Shown here one piece after another: positions 1 through 6,956 of a stretch of 10,248 nucleotides of DNA. This stretch comes from DASYSA01 sp036003885 (lineage in GTDB: Bacteria; Acidobacteriota; Blastocatellia; UBA7656). Within the stretch, counting starts at the first letter, position 1. Each line of letters opens with the position of its first letter. Under the pieces are notes generated by a model. That model ran no database searches. It had not been told where the DNA came from and saw only the letters and a list, made by a program, of their open reading frames with translations. The stretch lies in contig DASYSA010000239.1 of the NCBI GenBank assembly GCA_036003885.1, positions 1 to 10,248 on the forward strand. The letters are read 5' to 3'. Position numbers and translations under genes: made by a program.

Positions 1-1
1 T

Positions 2-1387
2 GGGATCAGCGGCGCCGGTGCGCAGTTGGCTTGGCGTTGGACGGCAACGTCCGAGGAGCGGCTCCTCGCTCAAGCCCAAGCCACAGACGAACCCCTCGAC
101 TCTGCTCGGGGCGGGCCGACCCCGCCGCCGGCTCCAGCAGCAGCGAAGATTCCCGAGAAACCACTCGTGGCGCCAGCCGGCGACAAGCCGGCGTCGATCG
201 CGGCCGCACCTTCAGCAGCGAAGACGACAGCCGACTGGCCCGGCTTTCGCGGCCCCGGGCGCGACGGCATCGTTCGCGGCATGCGCATCAAGACCGACTG
301 GTCTGCGTCACCGCCGGTCGAGATGTGGCGCCGGCCGATCGGTCCGGGCTGGTCGTCCTTCGCCGTCAGCGGCGACCTTCTCTACACCCAGGAGCAGCGC
401 GGTGACGACGAGATCGTCGCCTGCTACAGGGTGTCCACCGGCAAGCCGGTGTGGAGACATCGCGATGCGACGCGGTTCTGGGAGTCGAATGGCGGCGCCG
501 GTCCGCGCGGGACGCCGACCCTCAGCAACGGCCGCGTCTACACGTTCGGTGCGACCGGAATTCTGAACGCGCTCGACGCCCGTAACGGTGCCGTGGTGTG
601 GTCGCGCAACGCGGCGTCCGACACCAACACGAAGGTCCCGACCTGGGCCTTCACGAGCTCGCCGTTGGTTGTCGACAAGGCCGTGATCGTGGCCGCCGCC
701 GGCACGCTCGCCGCCTACGACCTCGCCACCGGCAATCCGCGGTGGGTCGGTCCTCATCGCGGCGGTACCTACAGTTCGCCACAGCTTGCAACTATCGACG
801 GAGTCGCGCAGATCCTGCTGCTGAGCTCACCCGGCGCGATCAGCGTCGCGCCGGCTGACGGCGCGCTGCTGTGGGAGCACTCGTGGGAAGGCGGTGCGAT
901 TGTGCAGCCGGCCCTGACAGCGGAGGGCGACGTCCTGATCAACGCGATCGCCATGAGCGGAGGATTGGGTGTGCGTCGCATTGCGGTCGCACACGGACCT
1001 GGCGGATGGACCACTGAAGAGCGCTGGACATCGAACGGGTTGAAGCCCTACTTCAACGACTTCGTCGTTCACAAAGGGCATGCCTTCGGCTTCGACGGCA
1101 ACATCCTCGCGTGCATCGACCTCCAGGACGGCAAGCGCAAGTGGCAGGGCGGACGCTACGGCAACGGCCAGCTCGTCCTGTTGCCCGACCAGGATCTGCT
1201 GCTGGTGCTGTCAGAGGAGGGCGAGCTGGCGCTGGTCGGGGCGACCACCGAACAGTTCACTGAGTTCGCGCGGTTTCCGGCACTCGACGGCAAGACCTGG
1301 AACCACCCGGTGCTGGTCGGCGATGTACTGCTGGTTCGCAACGGCCAGGAGATGGCGGCGTTCCGGCTGTCCCTCGCGGCCCGCTGA
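2..1387 (+). CDS. PQQ-like beta-propeller repeat protein (5' partial)
   Basis: The frame is open to the left edge of the window, so this is the C-terminal part of a longer protein. A TTG at 26 could act as a start, but no stop separates it from the edge and the first residues (AWRWTATSEERLLAQ) look like the inside of a protein. Counting from that TTG, residues 20-66 are a Pro/Ala-rich linker. A propeller follows, opening with DWPGFRGPGRDG at 70-81. At least five PQQ-type blade motifs of the form D/A-x-x-x-G-x-x-x-W end near W143, W192, W240, W283 and W373. Related proteins are often annotated BamB-like or PQQ-binding-like; many are membrane-anchored and exposed to the periplasm. The linker suggests that membrane segments lie upstream. 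No catalytic residues can be named, and true PQQ binding is not implied. It is convergent with the minus-strand operon and richer in GC than it (68% in one 60-bp line sampled), so it probably belongs to a separate transcription unit. Confidence 0.88.
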   Translation, partial: GISGAGAQLAWRWTATSEERLLAQAQATDEPLDSARGGPTPPPAPAAAKIPEKPLVAPAGDKPASIAAAPSAAKTTADWPGFRGPGRDGIVRGMRIKTDWSASPPVEMWRRPIGPGWSSFAVSGDLLYTQEQRGDDEIVACYRVSTGKPVWRHRDATRFWESNGGAGPRGTPTLSNGRVYTFGATGILNALDARNGAVVWSRNAASDTNTKVPTWAFTSSPLVVDKAVIVAAAGTLAAYDLATGNPRWVGPHRGGTYSSPQLATIDGVAQILLLSSPGAISVAPADGALLWEHSWEGGAIVQPALTAEGDVLINAIAMSGGLGVRRIAVAHGPGGWTTEERWTSNGLKPYFNDFVVHKGHAFGFDGNILACIDLQDGKRKWQGGRYGNGQLVLLPDQDLLLVLSEEGELALVGATTEQFTEFARFPALDGKTWNHPVLVGDVLLVRNGQEMAAFRLSLAAR

Positions 1388-1397
1388 CGGGTTTAGG

Positions 1398-1637
1398 CTC
1401 GGGCTCTTAGGTTGACAGTAAGCTGCTCCGGGCTGAACGCCCGGAGCTTTCGTCTGTGCACTCGGGTTCTTAGGTTGAAAGTAAGCTGCTCCGGGCTGAC
1501 GCCCGGAGCTTTCGTCTGTGCACTCGGGCTCTTAGGCTGAAAGTAAGCTGCTCCGGGCTGACGCCCGGAGCTTTCGTCTGTGCACTCGAGTTCTTAGGTT
1601 GAAAGTAAGCTGCTCCGGGCTGACGCCCGGAGCTTTC
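1398..1637. repeat. Four tandem 62-63 bp units, each with a GC-rich hairpin
   Basis: Units begin at 1398, 1461, 1523 and 1585 with CTCGGG(C/T)TCTTAGG; the fourth has CTCGAG. Each continues through TGAAAGTAAGCT to a perfect 9-bp stem, GCTCCGGGC, loop TGAC, GCCCGGAGC, then TTTCGTCTGTGCA. Unit 1 has one extra A in the loop and GACAG instead of GAAAG; otherwise the units differ at only a few bases. The fourth loses similarity after 1637, just before the stop codon of the minus-strand gene ending at 1643. The array fills almost the whole 255-bp gap between two convergent genes. I see no protein-coding reason for it. It probably arose by tandem duplication of a terminator-like palindrome. Confidence 0.93.
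1425..1451 (+). terminator. Hairpin 1 of the array, facing the PQQ-like gene
   Basis: A 9-bp stem (1425-1433 with 1439-1447) and 5-nt loop TGAAC are followed by TTTC, 37 bp after the stop codon of the PQQ-like gene. The stem is strong but the T-run is only three bases, so it is a weak match to the classical intrinsic-terminator pattern. It may work together with the copies at 1488-1509 and 1550-1571. Confidence 0.5.
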
Positions 1638-1640
1638 TTC
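1612..1640. terminator. Hairpin 4 of the array, probable end of the minus-strand operon
   Basis: The stem is 1612-1620 with 1625-1633, loop TGAC. It starts 10 bases beyond the stop codon of the FAH-family gene, so it is the first structure reached by transcription leaving the operon. Read on the plus strand it is followed by TTTCTTCTCTC, the most T-rich tail of the four copies. Read on the minus strand the tail is AGCTTACTTTC, a poor U-tract. The position supports a two-way terminator role; how well it works is unknown. Confidence 0.5.
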
Positions 1641-1642
1641 TC

Positions 1643-2575
1643 TCACGCTTCAACGGGACCGACCACAGGATTTCGCAACGTTCCTAACCTCTCGATGGTA
1701 ACTTCAAAGACATCTCCCGGCTTCAGAACTATCGGCGGATTTCGGAAGATCCCAACACCTTCCGGCGTGCCAGTCGCAATCACATCGCCAGGCTCAAGCG
1801 TGATTGCCTGGGAGATGTACGAGATCAAGTAAGGAACCTTGAAGATCATCTTACCGGTGTTCGATGACTGCATAACGTCGCCGTTGAGGCGTCCCTCGAT
1901 GTTCAGCGCGTGAACGTCGGCAATCTCGTCGCGCGTCGTGATGAAAGGGCCAAGCGGCGCGAAACCGTCGAGCCCCTTGCCGCGAACCCACTGGCCGTCC
2001 CCGAATTGCAGGTCACGCGCGCTCACATCATTGATCAGCGTGTAACCAAATACGTAATTGAGCGCATCTGCCTCACTCACGCGCCTGGCTCGACGTCCGA
2101 TGACGACCGCGAGTTCAGCTTCATAATCAACTTGAGAGCTGATAACGGGCAGCACGATCGGCGCATTATGGGCGCTCAGCGAATTCGGCAGCTTTGTGAA
2201 AATAAGCGGCGCCGCAGGCGGCGCTTCGCCGCCTTCGATCGCGTGGTCGACGTAGTTGCGCCCGATAGCCACAATCTTCCCCGGATACACGGGCGGAAGA
2301 AAGGCCACCGACTCCAGGGGGAGAGCCAGCGGCTCACCTTCCGCGATGCCGCGAGTGAGTGCCTGCTCTACAAGCCCGGTGATTTCGCCCTGGGCCTCTT
2401 CCCCTCGTGCGATAACATCCCGGACGTCCGTCACGCCAGACAGCCATCTCCCTCCCTCTTCGCCGGAATGCGCGACAGAGGCCGCCAACGCCGCCAAATC
2501 GATCACTCTTTCGCCGATCAGAATTCCAAGCCGTTGTGCGCTTGATCTCCCCGACGTGAATTGCGCAAGTTTCAT
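1643..2575 (-). CDS. Fumarylacetoacetate hydrolase (FAH)-family protein, possible diketo-deoxy-acid hydrolase
   Basis: 310 residues, full length for the short FAH-family enzymes. The C-terminal FAH fold is clear: IGRNYVDH at 104-111, FTKLPNSL at 126-133, DYEAELAVVIG at 150-160 and INDVSARDLQ at 181-190. E152, E154 and D183 match the family's divalent-metal ligands (E-x-E...D). The segment GTPEGVG near the C-terminus is also typical. The family includes fumarylacetoacetases, homoprotocatechuate isomerase/decarboxylases, acylpyruvases and hydrolases of 2,4-diketo-3-deoxy-L-fuconate or L-rhamnonate. Its place behind an aldonate dehydratase and two DHDPS-family genes favours the last group: splitting a 2,4-diketo-3-deoxy acid into pyruvate and a hydroxy acid. 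That is inference. No signal peptide is seen, so it is presumably cytoplasmic. The ATG at 2575 is preceded by GGAGGAG at 2591-2585, 9 bases away. It is the last gene of the operon, 29 bp after the alginate-lyase-like gene. Confidence 0.9.
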   Translation of the reverse strand: MKLAQFTSGRSSAQRLGILIGERVIDLAALAASVAHSGEEGGRWLSGVTDVRDVIARGEEAQGEITGLVEQALTRGIAEGEPLALPLESVAFLPPVYPGKIVAIGRNYVDHAIEGGEAPPAAPLIFTKLPNSLSAHNAPIVLPVISSQVDYEAELAVVIGRRARRVSEADALNYVFGYTLINDVSARDLQFGDGQWVRGKGLDGFAPLGPFITTRDEIADVHALNIEGRLNGDVMQSSNTGKMIFKVPYLISYISQAITLEPGDVIATGTPEGVGIFRNPPIVLKPGDVFEVTIERLGTLRNPVVGPVEA

Positions 2576-2604
2576 TGCCTTCTTCTCCTCCGGACCAATT
2601 TGAA

Positions 2605-3843
2605 TTACAGATTCGCGCTCTTGCCGCGTCCGGGTCTCATTGGCTGCTCAACCCATAGTACCGGCTGACGGATGAAGAGATTGCGAATGACCTCTTCGAC
2701 CTGCGAATCGGCAGGGAGCTTCTTCCACAATTCGACATATTCAGAACGCCCCAATGCCAGGCCGGCGAACAGCAGGCTGCTTTGACGCATCGGCCAGTAT
2801 TGGTCGTACATCACATCCGGCGCCAGCGGCCACCTGCGCTTTTCACGAATGTACGGCGCCATGAAATCCAACGCCTTACGCATCCCGCGCCCATCAGGCA
2901 GTTCGAAGGCCCACAGATCATCCTCAGGCGCCGAGAGTGTTTGACAGATGGCAGCGAACGCTTCGAGATTGAATAGCGAATAGCCGTACGGTTTTGTGCG
3001 CTTCATCTCGAGTTGGAAGCTTCCATCGAGTGACATTTGATTCGGCACCAGCACCGTTTTATAACGATTGCGGCAGTACGCGATCAGCTCCCGGTTCCCC
3101 GTGAGTCGCGCGAACGCGGCGACCTGCATGACCCAGCAAGCGCCGTGATTGTTCTTTGCCTCGCGCTCCTCCACACCGTACGCGTCCGTGGTCATCCAAC
3201 TTAGATAGTCTTCAAACCACCGCTTGATCGTCTTGAGTTCCGCCGGGGTCAGCGCGCTCGAGCCTTCCAGCGCCTCGATAGCCCGCGCGACCTCCACAAG
3301 ATGGATGGTATCAATGATACCGGTCCCGCGCCCGGTCGCTCGCCCATGGATAGCCTGAGCATACTTCAGATGGGGATTCATCCGGGTGTGAGGATCGATG
3401 AACCAGGCCCGAAGATGGCGCGCCGCATGATTTGAGTAGCGAGAGTCTTTTGTGATCTTCCATGCCGCAACGAGCGCCGGCGCCTGCAGGCTCAGCCGCA
3501 TCAGATATCGCCGATGCTCGTTAAAGTTGTCGGGGTTCGACATTCCGTCGCGCTGGATGTAGGGTCCATCCGGATTCTTAGGATCAGGCCACCAGTAGTC
3601 CCCTTCGGAAAAATAATCGTGCAGCCCGCCCGCGCTTCGGGCGCTTGTAGAGGCAGTGATGGTCACTGGAGGCTCGGACAGGTACTGACTGGCAGCCTTG
3701 AGCACCCTGTCGCGATCGAAGGCGGCGACATCGAAACTGGACGGCCAACCCGCTACAGGCAGACAGGCCAATAGCAAAAAGAGATTCGAAATTCGAAATT
3801 CGAAATTCGTCGAAATTCCTCTTATTTGCAAGAGCCTCATCAT
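2605..3843 (-). CDS. Exported alginate-lyase-family protein
   Basis: 412 residues from the double ATG at 3843/3840, which lies 10 bp after the stop of the dehydratase gene. The N-terminus looks like a Sec signal: arginines at 3, 8 and 17, then a hydrophobic stretch LFLLLACLPVAGW at about 22-34. The mature part matches the alginate_lyase fold (PF05426-type alpha/alpha toroid): YWWPDPKNPDGPY at 83-95, KNNHGACW at 230-237 and RTKPYGYSLFNLEAF at 282-296. N232/H233 (NNH), R282 and Y288 are the likely counterparts of the catalytic Asn-His, Arg and Tyr of PL5 lyases. The family would cut uronate-containing polysaccharide by beta-elimination in the periplasm. The substrate need not be alginate: related enzymes act on other glycuronans. 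No strong Shine-Dalgarno is visible, so translation may be coupled to the upstream gene. The frame stays open upstream to 4020, but that extension lies inside the dehydratase gene and destroys the signal peptide. A heptamer repeat lies in the signal-peptide coding part. Confidence 0.83.
   Translation of the reverse strand: MMRLLQIRGISTNFEFRISNLFLLLACLPVAGWPSSFDVAAFDRDRVLKAASQYLSEPPVTITASTSARSAGGLHDYFSEGDYWWPDPKNPDGPYIQRDGMSNPDNFNEHRRYLMRLSLQAPALVAAWKITKDSRYSNHAARHLRAWFIDPHTRMNPHLKYAQAIHGRATGRGTGIIDTIHLVEVARAIEALEGSSALTPAELKTIKRWFEDYLSWMTTDAYGVEEREAKNNHGACWVMQVAAFARLTGNRELIAYCRNRYKTVLVPNQMSLDGSFQLEMKRTKPYGYSLFNLEAFAAICQTLSAPEDDLWAFELPDGRGMRKALDFMAPYIREKRRWPLAPDVMYDQYWPMRQSSLLFAGLALGRSEYVELWKKLPADSQVEEVIRNLFIRQPVLWVEQPMRPGRGKSANL
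3784..3818. repeat. ATTCGAA heptamer repeat inside the signal-peptide coding region
   Basis: ATTCGAA occurs three times head to tail (3784-3790, 3791-3797, 3798-3804), followed by ATTCG (3805-3809), one T, and CGAAATTC (3811-3818). It is AT-rich against its GC-rich surroundings and self-complementary in part (TTCGAA). On the minus strand it encodes about residues 12-20 of the alginate-lyase-like protein, read as NFEFRIS. A 7-base period is not a multiple of three, so copy-number change would shift the frame. Confidence 0.9.
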
Positions 3844-3853
3844 GCTTGGACCG

Positions 3854-5581
3854 TCAGTGAATCTCGGGTTCGGGAGTCGCACCGCCGGCATGCAGAAAGC
3901 CGAAATCACAGCCCTGGTCGGCTTGTGTAACCTGCTGGGCATACAGCGCGCCAAAGCCGCGCGTGTACCTTGGGGGCGGTTGCTTCCACTCCGATTTTCG
4001 TTTTGCCACCTCTGCATCACTCACTTGAAGATTCAACTTGCGATTGGCGACATCCAACTCGATCAGATCTCCATCGCGCACAAAGGCCAGAGGCCCGCCG
4101 ATGTAGGACTCAGGCGAAACGTGCAGTACGCATGCGCCATAGGCCGTGCCGCTCATGCGCGCGTCGGAAATCCGCACCATATCGCGCACGCCTCTTTCCA
4201 GAAGCTTCTGAGGAATCGGCAGCATGCCCCACTCCGGCATGCCCGGCCCGCCGATCGGTCCGGCGTTCTGCAGCACCAGCACGGAAGTTTCATCGACGAT
4301 CAGGCTCTCATCGTTAAGCCGCTTTGCCAGATCGTTGTAGTCTCTGAAAACAACGGCTCGCCCGGTGTGTTGCAGTAAGCGAGGCTCCGCCGCGGTCGCT
4401 TTGATCACTGCGCCGTTCGGCGCAAGATTGCCGTAAAGAATTGCGGTGCTGCCTCGGGGCGAGACGGGGCTACTGAGCGGCCGAATGACCTCCGCGTTCG
4501 AGACGCGAGCCGATCGAGTATTTGCGCCAAGCGGCTTGCCCGACACTGTGAGACAGTCGAGATGCAGAAACTCCTGAATCTGCGTGAGCAGCGCCCTCAG
4601 TCCGCCGGCGTAGTAGAAATCTTCCATCAGGTACCGGCCGGAGGGGCGGATGTCTGCAATCATCGGCGTGCGCTGGGAGATCTCATCGAACTTTTTCAAG
4701 TCGAGCCTGATGCCGGCGCGACCCGCCAGCGCTACGAGATGAATGATCGCGTTTGTCGAGCCGCCGATCGCCATATCGACGGTGATGGCATTTTCGAACG
4801 ATGCTTCGGTCAGAATGTCGCGGGGCTTCAGGTCCTCCCAGACCATTTCAACCACTCGCCGGCCGCATCGCGTCGCCATGCGAGCGTGATTGGCATCGAC
4901 GGCCGGAATCGAGGAGGCGCCCGACAAGGTCAGCCCGAGAGCTTCCGCGATTGCAGTCATCGTCGATGCGGTCCCCATGGTCATGCAATGTCCCGCCGAG
5001 CGCGCAATGCCGTCCTCCATCTGGGACCATTCCTCGTCGCCGATGGTGCCGGCGCATTTCTCAGCCCAGTACTTCCAGACATCGCTCCCGCTGCCGAGCG
5101 GTTGGCCGTTCCAGTTGCCGCGCAACATTGGTCCCGCCGGCAGGTAGATCGAAGGCAGATTCATGCTGATTGCGCCCATCAACAGGCCGGGCGTTGTCTT
5201 ATCGCAGCCGCCCATCAGGACGGCTCCATCCACGGGCTGGCTGCGGAGCAGTTCTTCAACTTCCATAGCCAGGAAGTTCCGATACATCATCGGGCTTGGC
5301 TTCATGTAGGTTTCGGAGACGGACATGGCGGGAAGCTCAACCGGGAATCCGCCGGCCTGCCAGATGCCGCGCTTTACTTCTTCGGCTCGCGTCTTGAAGT
5401 GGCTGTGGCAGGGATTCAGATCGCTCCACGTATTGATGATGGCGATGACCGGCTTGCCAGCGAAATCTTCAATCGCGTAGCCCATCTGCTTGGCGCGCGA
5501 GCGATGGCCGAATGCACGCAGGTCATTGGCGCCGAACCAGCGATGGCTGCGCAACTGCTCCGGACTCTTCTTATGTGACAT
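3854..5581 (-). CDS. IlvD/Edd-family sugar-acid (aldonate) dehydratase
   Basis: 575 residues, a normal length for the family. The ATG at 5581 is chosen because GGAG lies 6 bases upstream (5591-5588); an in-frame TTG at 5602 adds only seven residues and would overlap the SD. Counted from the ATG, three cysteines fit the Fe-S ligands: C58 (NPCH), C126 (MGGCDKTTPG) and C199 (AGHC). The VRISDARMSGTAYG segment carries the serine taken as the catalytic base in this family. MGGCDKTTPG and the SETYMKPSPMMYRN segment resemble L-arabinonate/D-xylonate-type dehydratases more than dihydroxyacid dehydratase (IlvD) of branched-chain synthesis, and no ilv genes are nearby. Expected reaction: aldonate to 2-keto-3-deoxyaldonate, in the cytoplasm. 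Candidate substrates include L-fuconate, L-arabinonate, D-xylonate and D-galactonate; sequence alone does not decide. It overlaps the transporter gene by 11 bp. Confidence 0.92.
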   Translation of the reverse strand: MSHKKSPEQLRSHRWFGANDLRAFGHRSRAKQMGYAIEDFAGKPVIAIINTWSDLNPCHSHFKTRAEEVKRGIWQAGGFPVELPAMSVSETYMKPSPMMYRNFLAMEVEELLRSQPVDGAVLMGGCDKTTPGLLMGAISMNLPSIYLPAGPMLRGNWNGQPLGSGSDVWKYWAEKCAGTIGDEEWSQMEDGIARSAGHCMTMGTASTMTAIAEALGLTLSGASSIPAVDANHARMATRCGRRVVEMVWEDLKPRDILTEASFENAITVDMAIGGSTNAIIHLVALAGRAGIRLDLKKFDEISQRTPMIADIRPSGRYLMEDFYYAGGLRALLTQIQEFLHLDCLTVSGKPLGANTRSARVSNAEVIRPLSSPVSPRGSTAILYGNLAPNGAVIKATAAEPRLLQHTGRAVVFRDYNDLAKRLNDESLIVDETSVLVLQNAGPIGGPGMPEWGMLPIPQKLLERGVRDMVRISDARMSGTAYGACVLHVSPESYIGGPLAFVRDGDLIELDVANRKLNLQVSDAEVAKRKSEWKQPPPRYTRGFGALYAQQVTQADQGCDFGFLHAGGATPEPEIH

Positions 5582-6926
5582 TTGTTGCTCCGAGCTCCTC
5601 AACGGGCCGTTTGGATAAGAGTCCGTTCAAATCCACCTTATCCGAGATCAGGAACCAGTAGGCCAGCATCCCAACCACCAGCACAACTCCCGCGAGTACG
5701 AAGGCCAGCGCGAACGACTTTGTGAAATGAGCAATGAACCCGGTTAGCGCCGGTGCCAGAATCCCCCCGAGGTTGCCCCCAAAGTTCTGAATGCCTGAAA
5801 CGGTGCCGACGATTCTCTTTTCGCATACCGCCTGTGTCAGTGTCCAGGTATTAGGCGCCGCAATGCCCAACCCGCTCAACGAAATCGTCAACAGCCACAC
5901 CGAGGTCATATTGTCCGCAACCATTCCGGCGGGCACGATCAAACTCGCGATGGCGAGCCCGATCAGGATGAGAGTCTTGCGAACCCTCTTTTCATTCTTG
6001 CCGCGCCTTACCAGCCAATCGCTCAGCAATCCCGAGAGAATGATGATGGCTGCCATCGGCAGATAAGGAACAGAACTATAGATAGCCAGTTCGTGTGGTG
6101 TGAACTGGCGCTCGATTTTCAGATACCCGGGCAGCCAGTAGATGAACACGAACCACACGTAGTCATAGGCGAAAAAGCCGAGGAAAATCCCAAATACACT
6201 TCGATTCCTGAGGAGGAGGAGGCTCTCCAGGAACGAGGCATTGCCGGCTCCCCTCTGCATGGCAGCGGCAGAAACGGGAGCCGCCTCCCACTTACCAAGG
6301 AACAATCTCCAGGGCAGCAGCCAGATCAAGGGAACAAGTCCGGTCACCAGGAAGAACAATTTCCAACTATATCTAGCCAGGAAATACCCGCCGGCGGCAT
6401 TTATCAACGCTGCACCGAAACGAACTCCGGTGAGATATACACCCGTCACCATCCCCCGTTCGCGTTGCTGAAACCAATTGGCGACCGCTCGCGACGATGC
6501 AGGGAATGATACAGCCTGCCCAGCTCCCAGCGCGACGCGCAGACCGACGAGCGAGGCGAAACCCGTGGCCAGGCCTGTCAGCGCCGAAGTAAAGGACCAA
6601 AAGATGAACCCCAACGAGTAGGAGCGCCTGACGCCAAACCGGTCAACCAGCCAGCCTGCCGGCACCTGCATAAACGAATATATCCAGGAGAAAGCGGATA
6701 GGAGGATTCCGATACTGGCCGTGGAGAGGTGGAGGTCCTCGCTCATGAAGGGCGCGGCGATACTGAATGCGCCGCGATGCGCGTAGGCGATCAACATGGC
6801 AGTGAACAACAGCACTAACAGCCACCAGCGCTGAGAGGACTGCTTGAGCGACGGTGCGGCATCCACGACCGCGTCATCCCGGGCAGCGGGTTCATCAGGC
6901 ACAACTTGAGCTTCGGGAACTGTCAA
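5571..6926 (-). CDS. MFS transporter, ACS (sugar-acid/hexuronate:cation symporter)-like
   Basis: 451 residues with the two-halved 12-helix pattern of major facilitator proteins. A cytoplasmic tail of about 33 residues comes first. Helix 1 (about 34-50) ends in YAHRGAFSIAAPFM, the position of the YxDRxxxSVAAP-type motif of the ACS family (ExuT, GudP, DgoT), with His in place of the usual Asp. Loop 2-3 has GWLVDRFGVRRS at 91-102 (MFS motif A), and ASSRAVANWFQQRERG follows helix 4 as in other ACS members. Likely job: proton- or sodium-coupled uptake of a sugar acid (hexuronate, aldonate or aldarate) across the inner membrane, feeding the dehydratase encoded next. The start is a TTG at 6926 with AGGAG at 6936-6932, 5 bases away; the next Met would remove most of helix 1. 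It starts 30 bp after the KdgD-like gene and overlaps the dehydratase gene by 11 bp. Confidence 0.92.
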   Translation of the reverse strand: MTVPEAQVVPDEPAARDDAVVDAAPSLKQSSQRWWLLVLLFTAMLIAYAHRGAFSIAAPFMSEDLHLSTASIGILLSAFSWIYSFMQVPAGWLVDRFGVRRSYSLGFIFWSFTSALTGLATGFASLVGLRVALGAGQAVSFPASSRAVANWFQQRERGMVTGVYLTGVRFGAALINAAGGYFLARYSWKLFFLVTGLVPLIWLLPWRLFLGKWEAAPVSAAAMQRGAGNASFLESLLLLRNRSVFGIFLGFFAYDYVWFVFIYWLPGYLKIERQFTPHELAIYSSVPYLPMAAIIILSGLLSDWLVRRGKNEKRVRKTLILIGLAIASLIVPAGMVADNMTSVWLLTISLSGLGIAAPNTWTLTQAVCEKRIVGTVSGIQNFGGNLGGILAPALTGFIAHFTKSFALAFVLAGVVLVVGMLAYWFLISDKVDLNGLLSKRPVEELGATNVT

Positions 6927-6936
6927 TAGCTCTCCT
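6927..6936 (-). promoter_or_regulatory. Shine-Dalgarno fixing the TTG start of the transporter
   Basis: On the minus strand CAGGAGAGCTA precedes TTG. AGGAG (6936-6932) is spaced 5 bases from the start codon. No ATG in this frame lies near enough to be used instead, so the non-ATG start is well supported. Confidence 0.7.
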
Positions 6937-6956
6937 GTGAAGTCCAGTCCTTTCGC

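Noticed and set aside
1398..1637. CRISPR-like array from the regular repeats
   Set aside because: The whole 62-63 bp period is repeated almost unchanged, with no unique spacers, and no cas genes are near.
1910..2545. 211-codon plus-strand open frame
   Set aside because: It is antisense to the FAH-family gene and rich in Arg as expected for a shadow of a GC-rich gene.
3844..4020. 59-residue N-terminal extension of the alginate-lyase-like protein
   Set aside because: It would overlap the dehydratase gene by about 167 bp and place the signal peptide inside the protein; the ATG pair at 3843/3840 sits just after the upstream stop.
3698..4378. 226-codon plus-strand open frame
   Set aside because: It spans the opposite strand of two real genes and their junction, and has no family features.
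4562..5578. 338-codon plus-strand open frame
   Set aside because: It lies wholly opposite the IlvD/Edd dehydratase, which has intact catalytic motifs throughout; the plus-strand translation shows no recognisable domain.
3854..5581. Calling this gene ilvD (branched-chain amino acid synthesis)
   Set aside because: Signature segments and context fit sugar-acid dehydratases, with no other ilv genes nearby.
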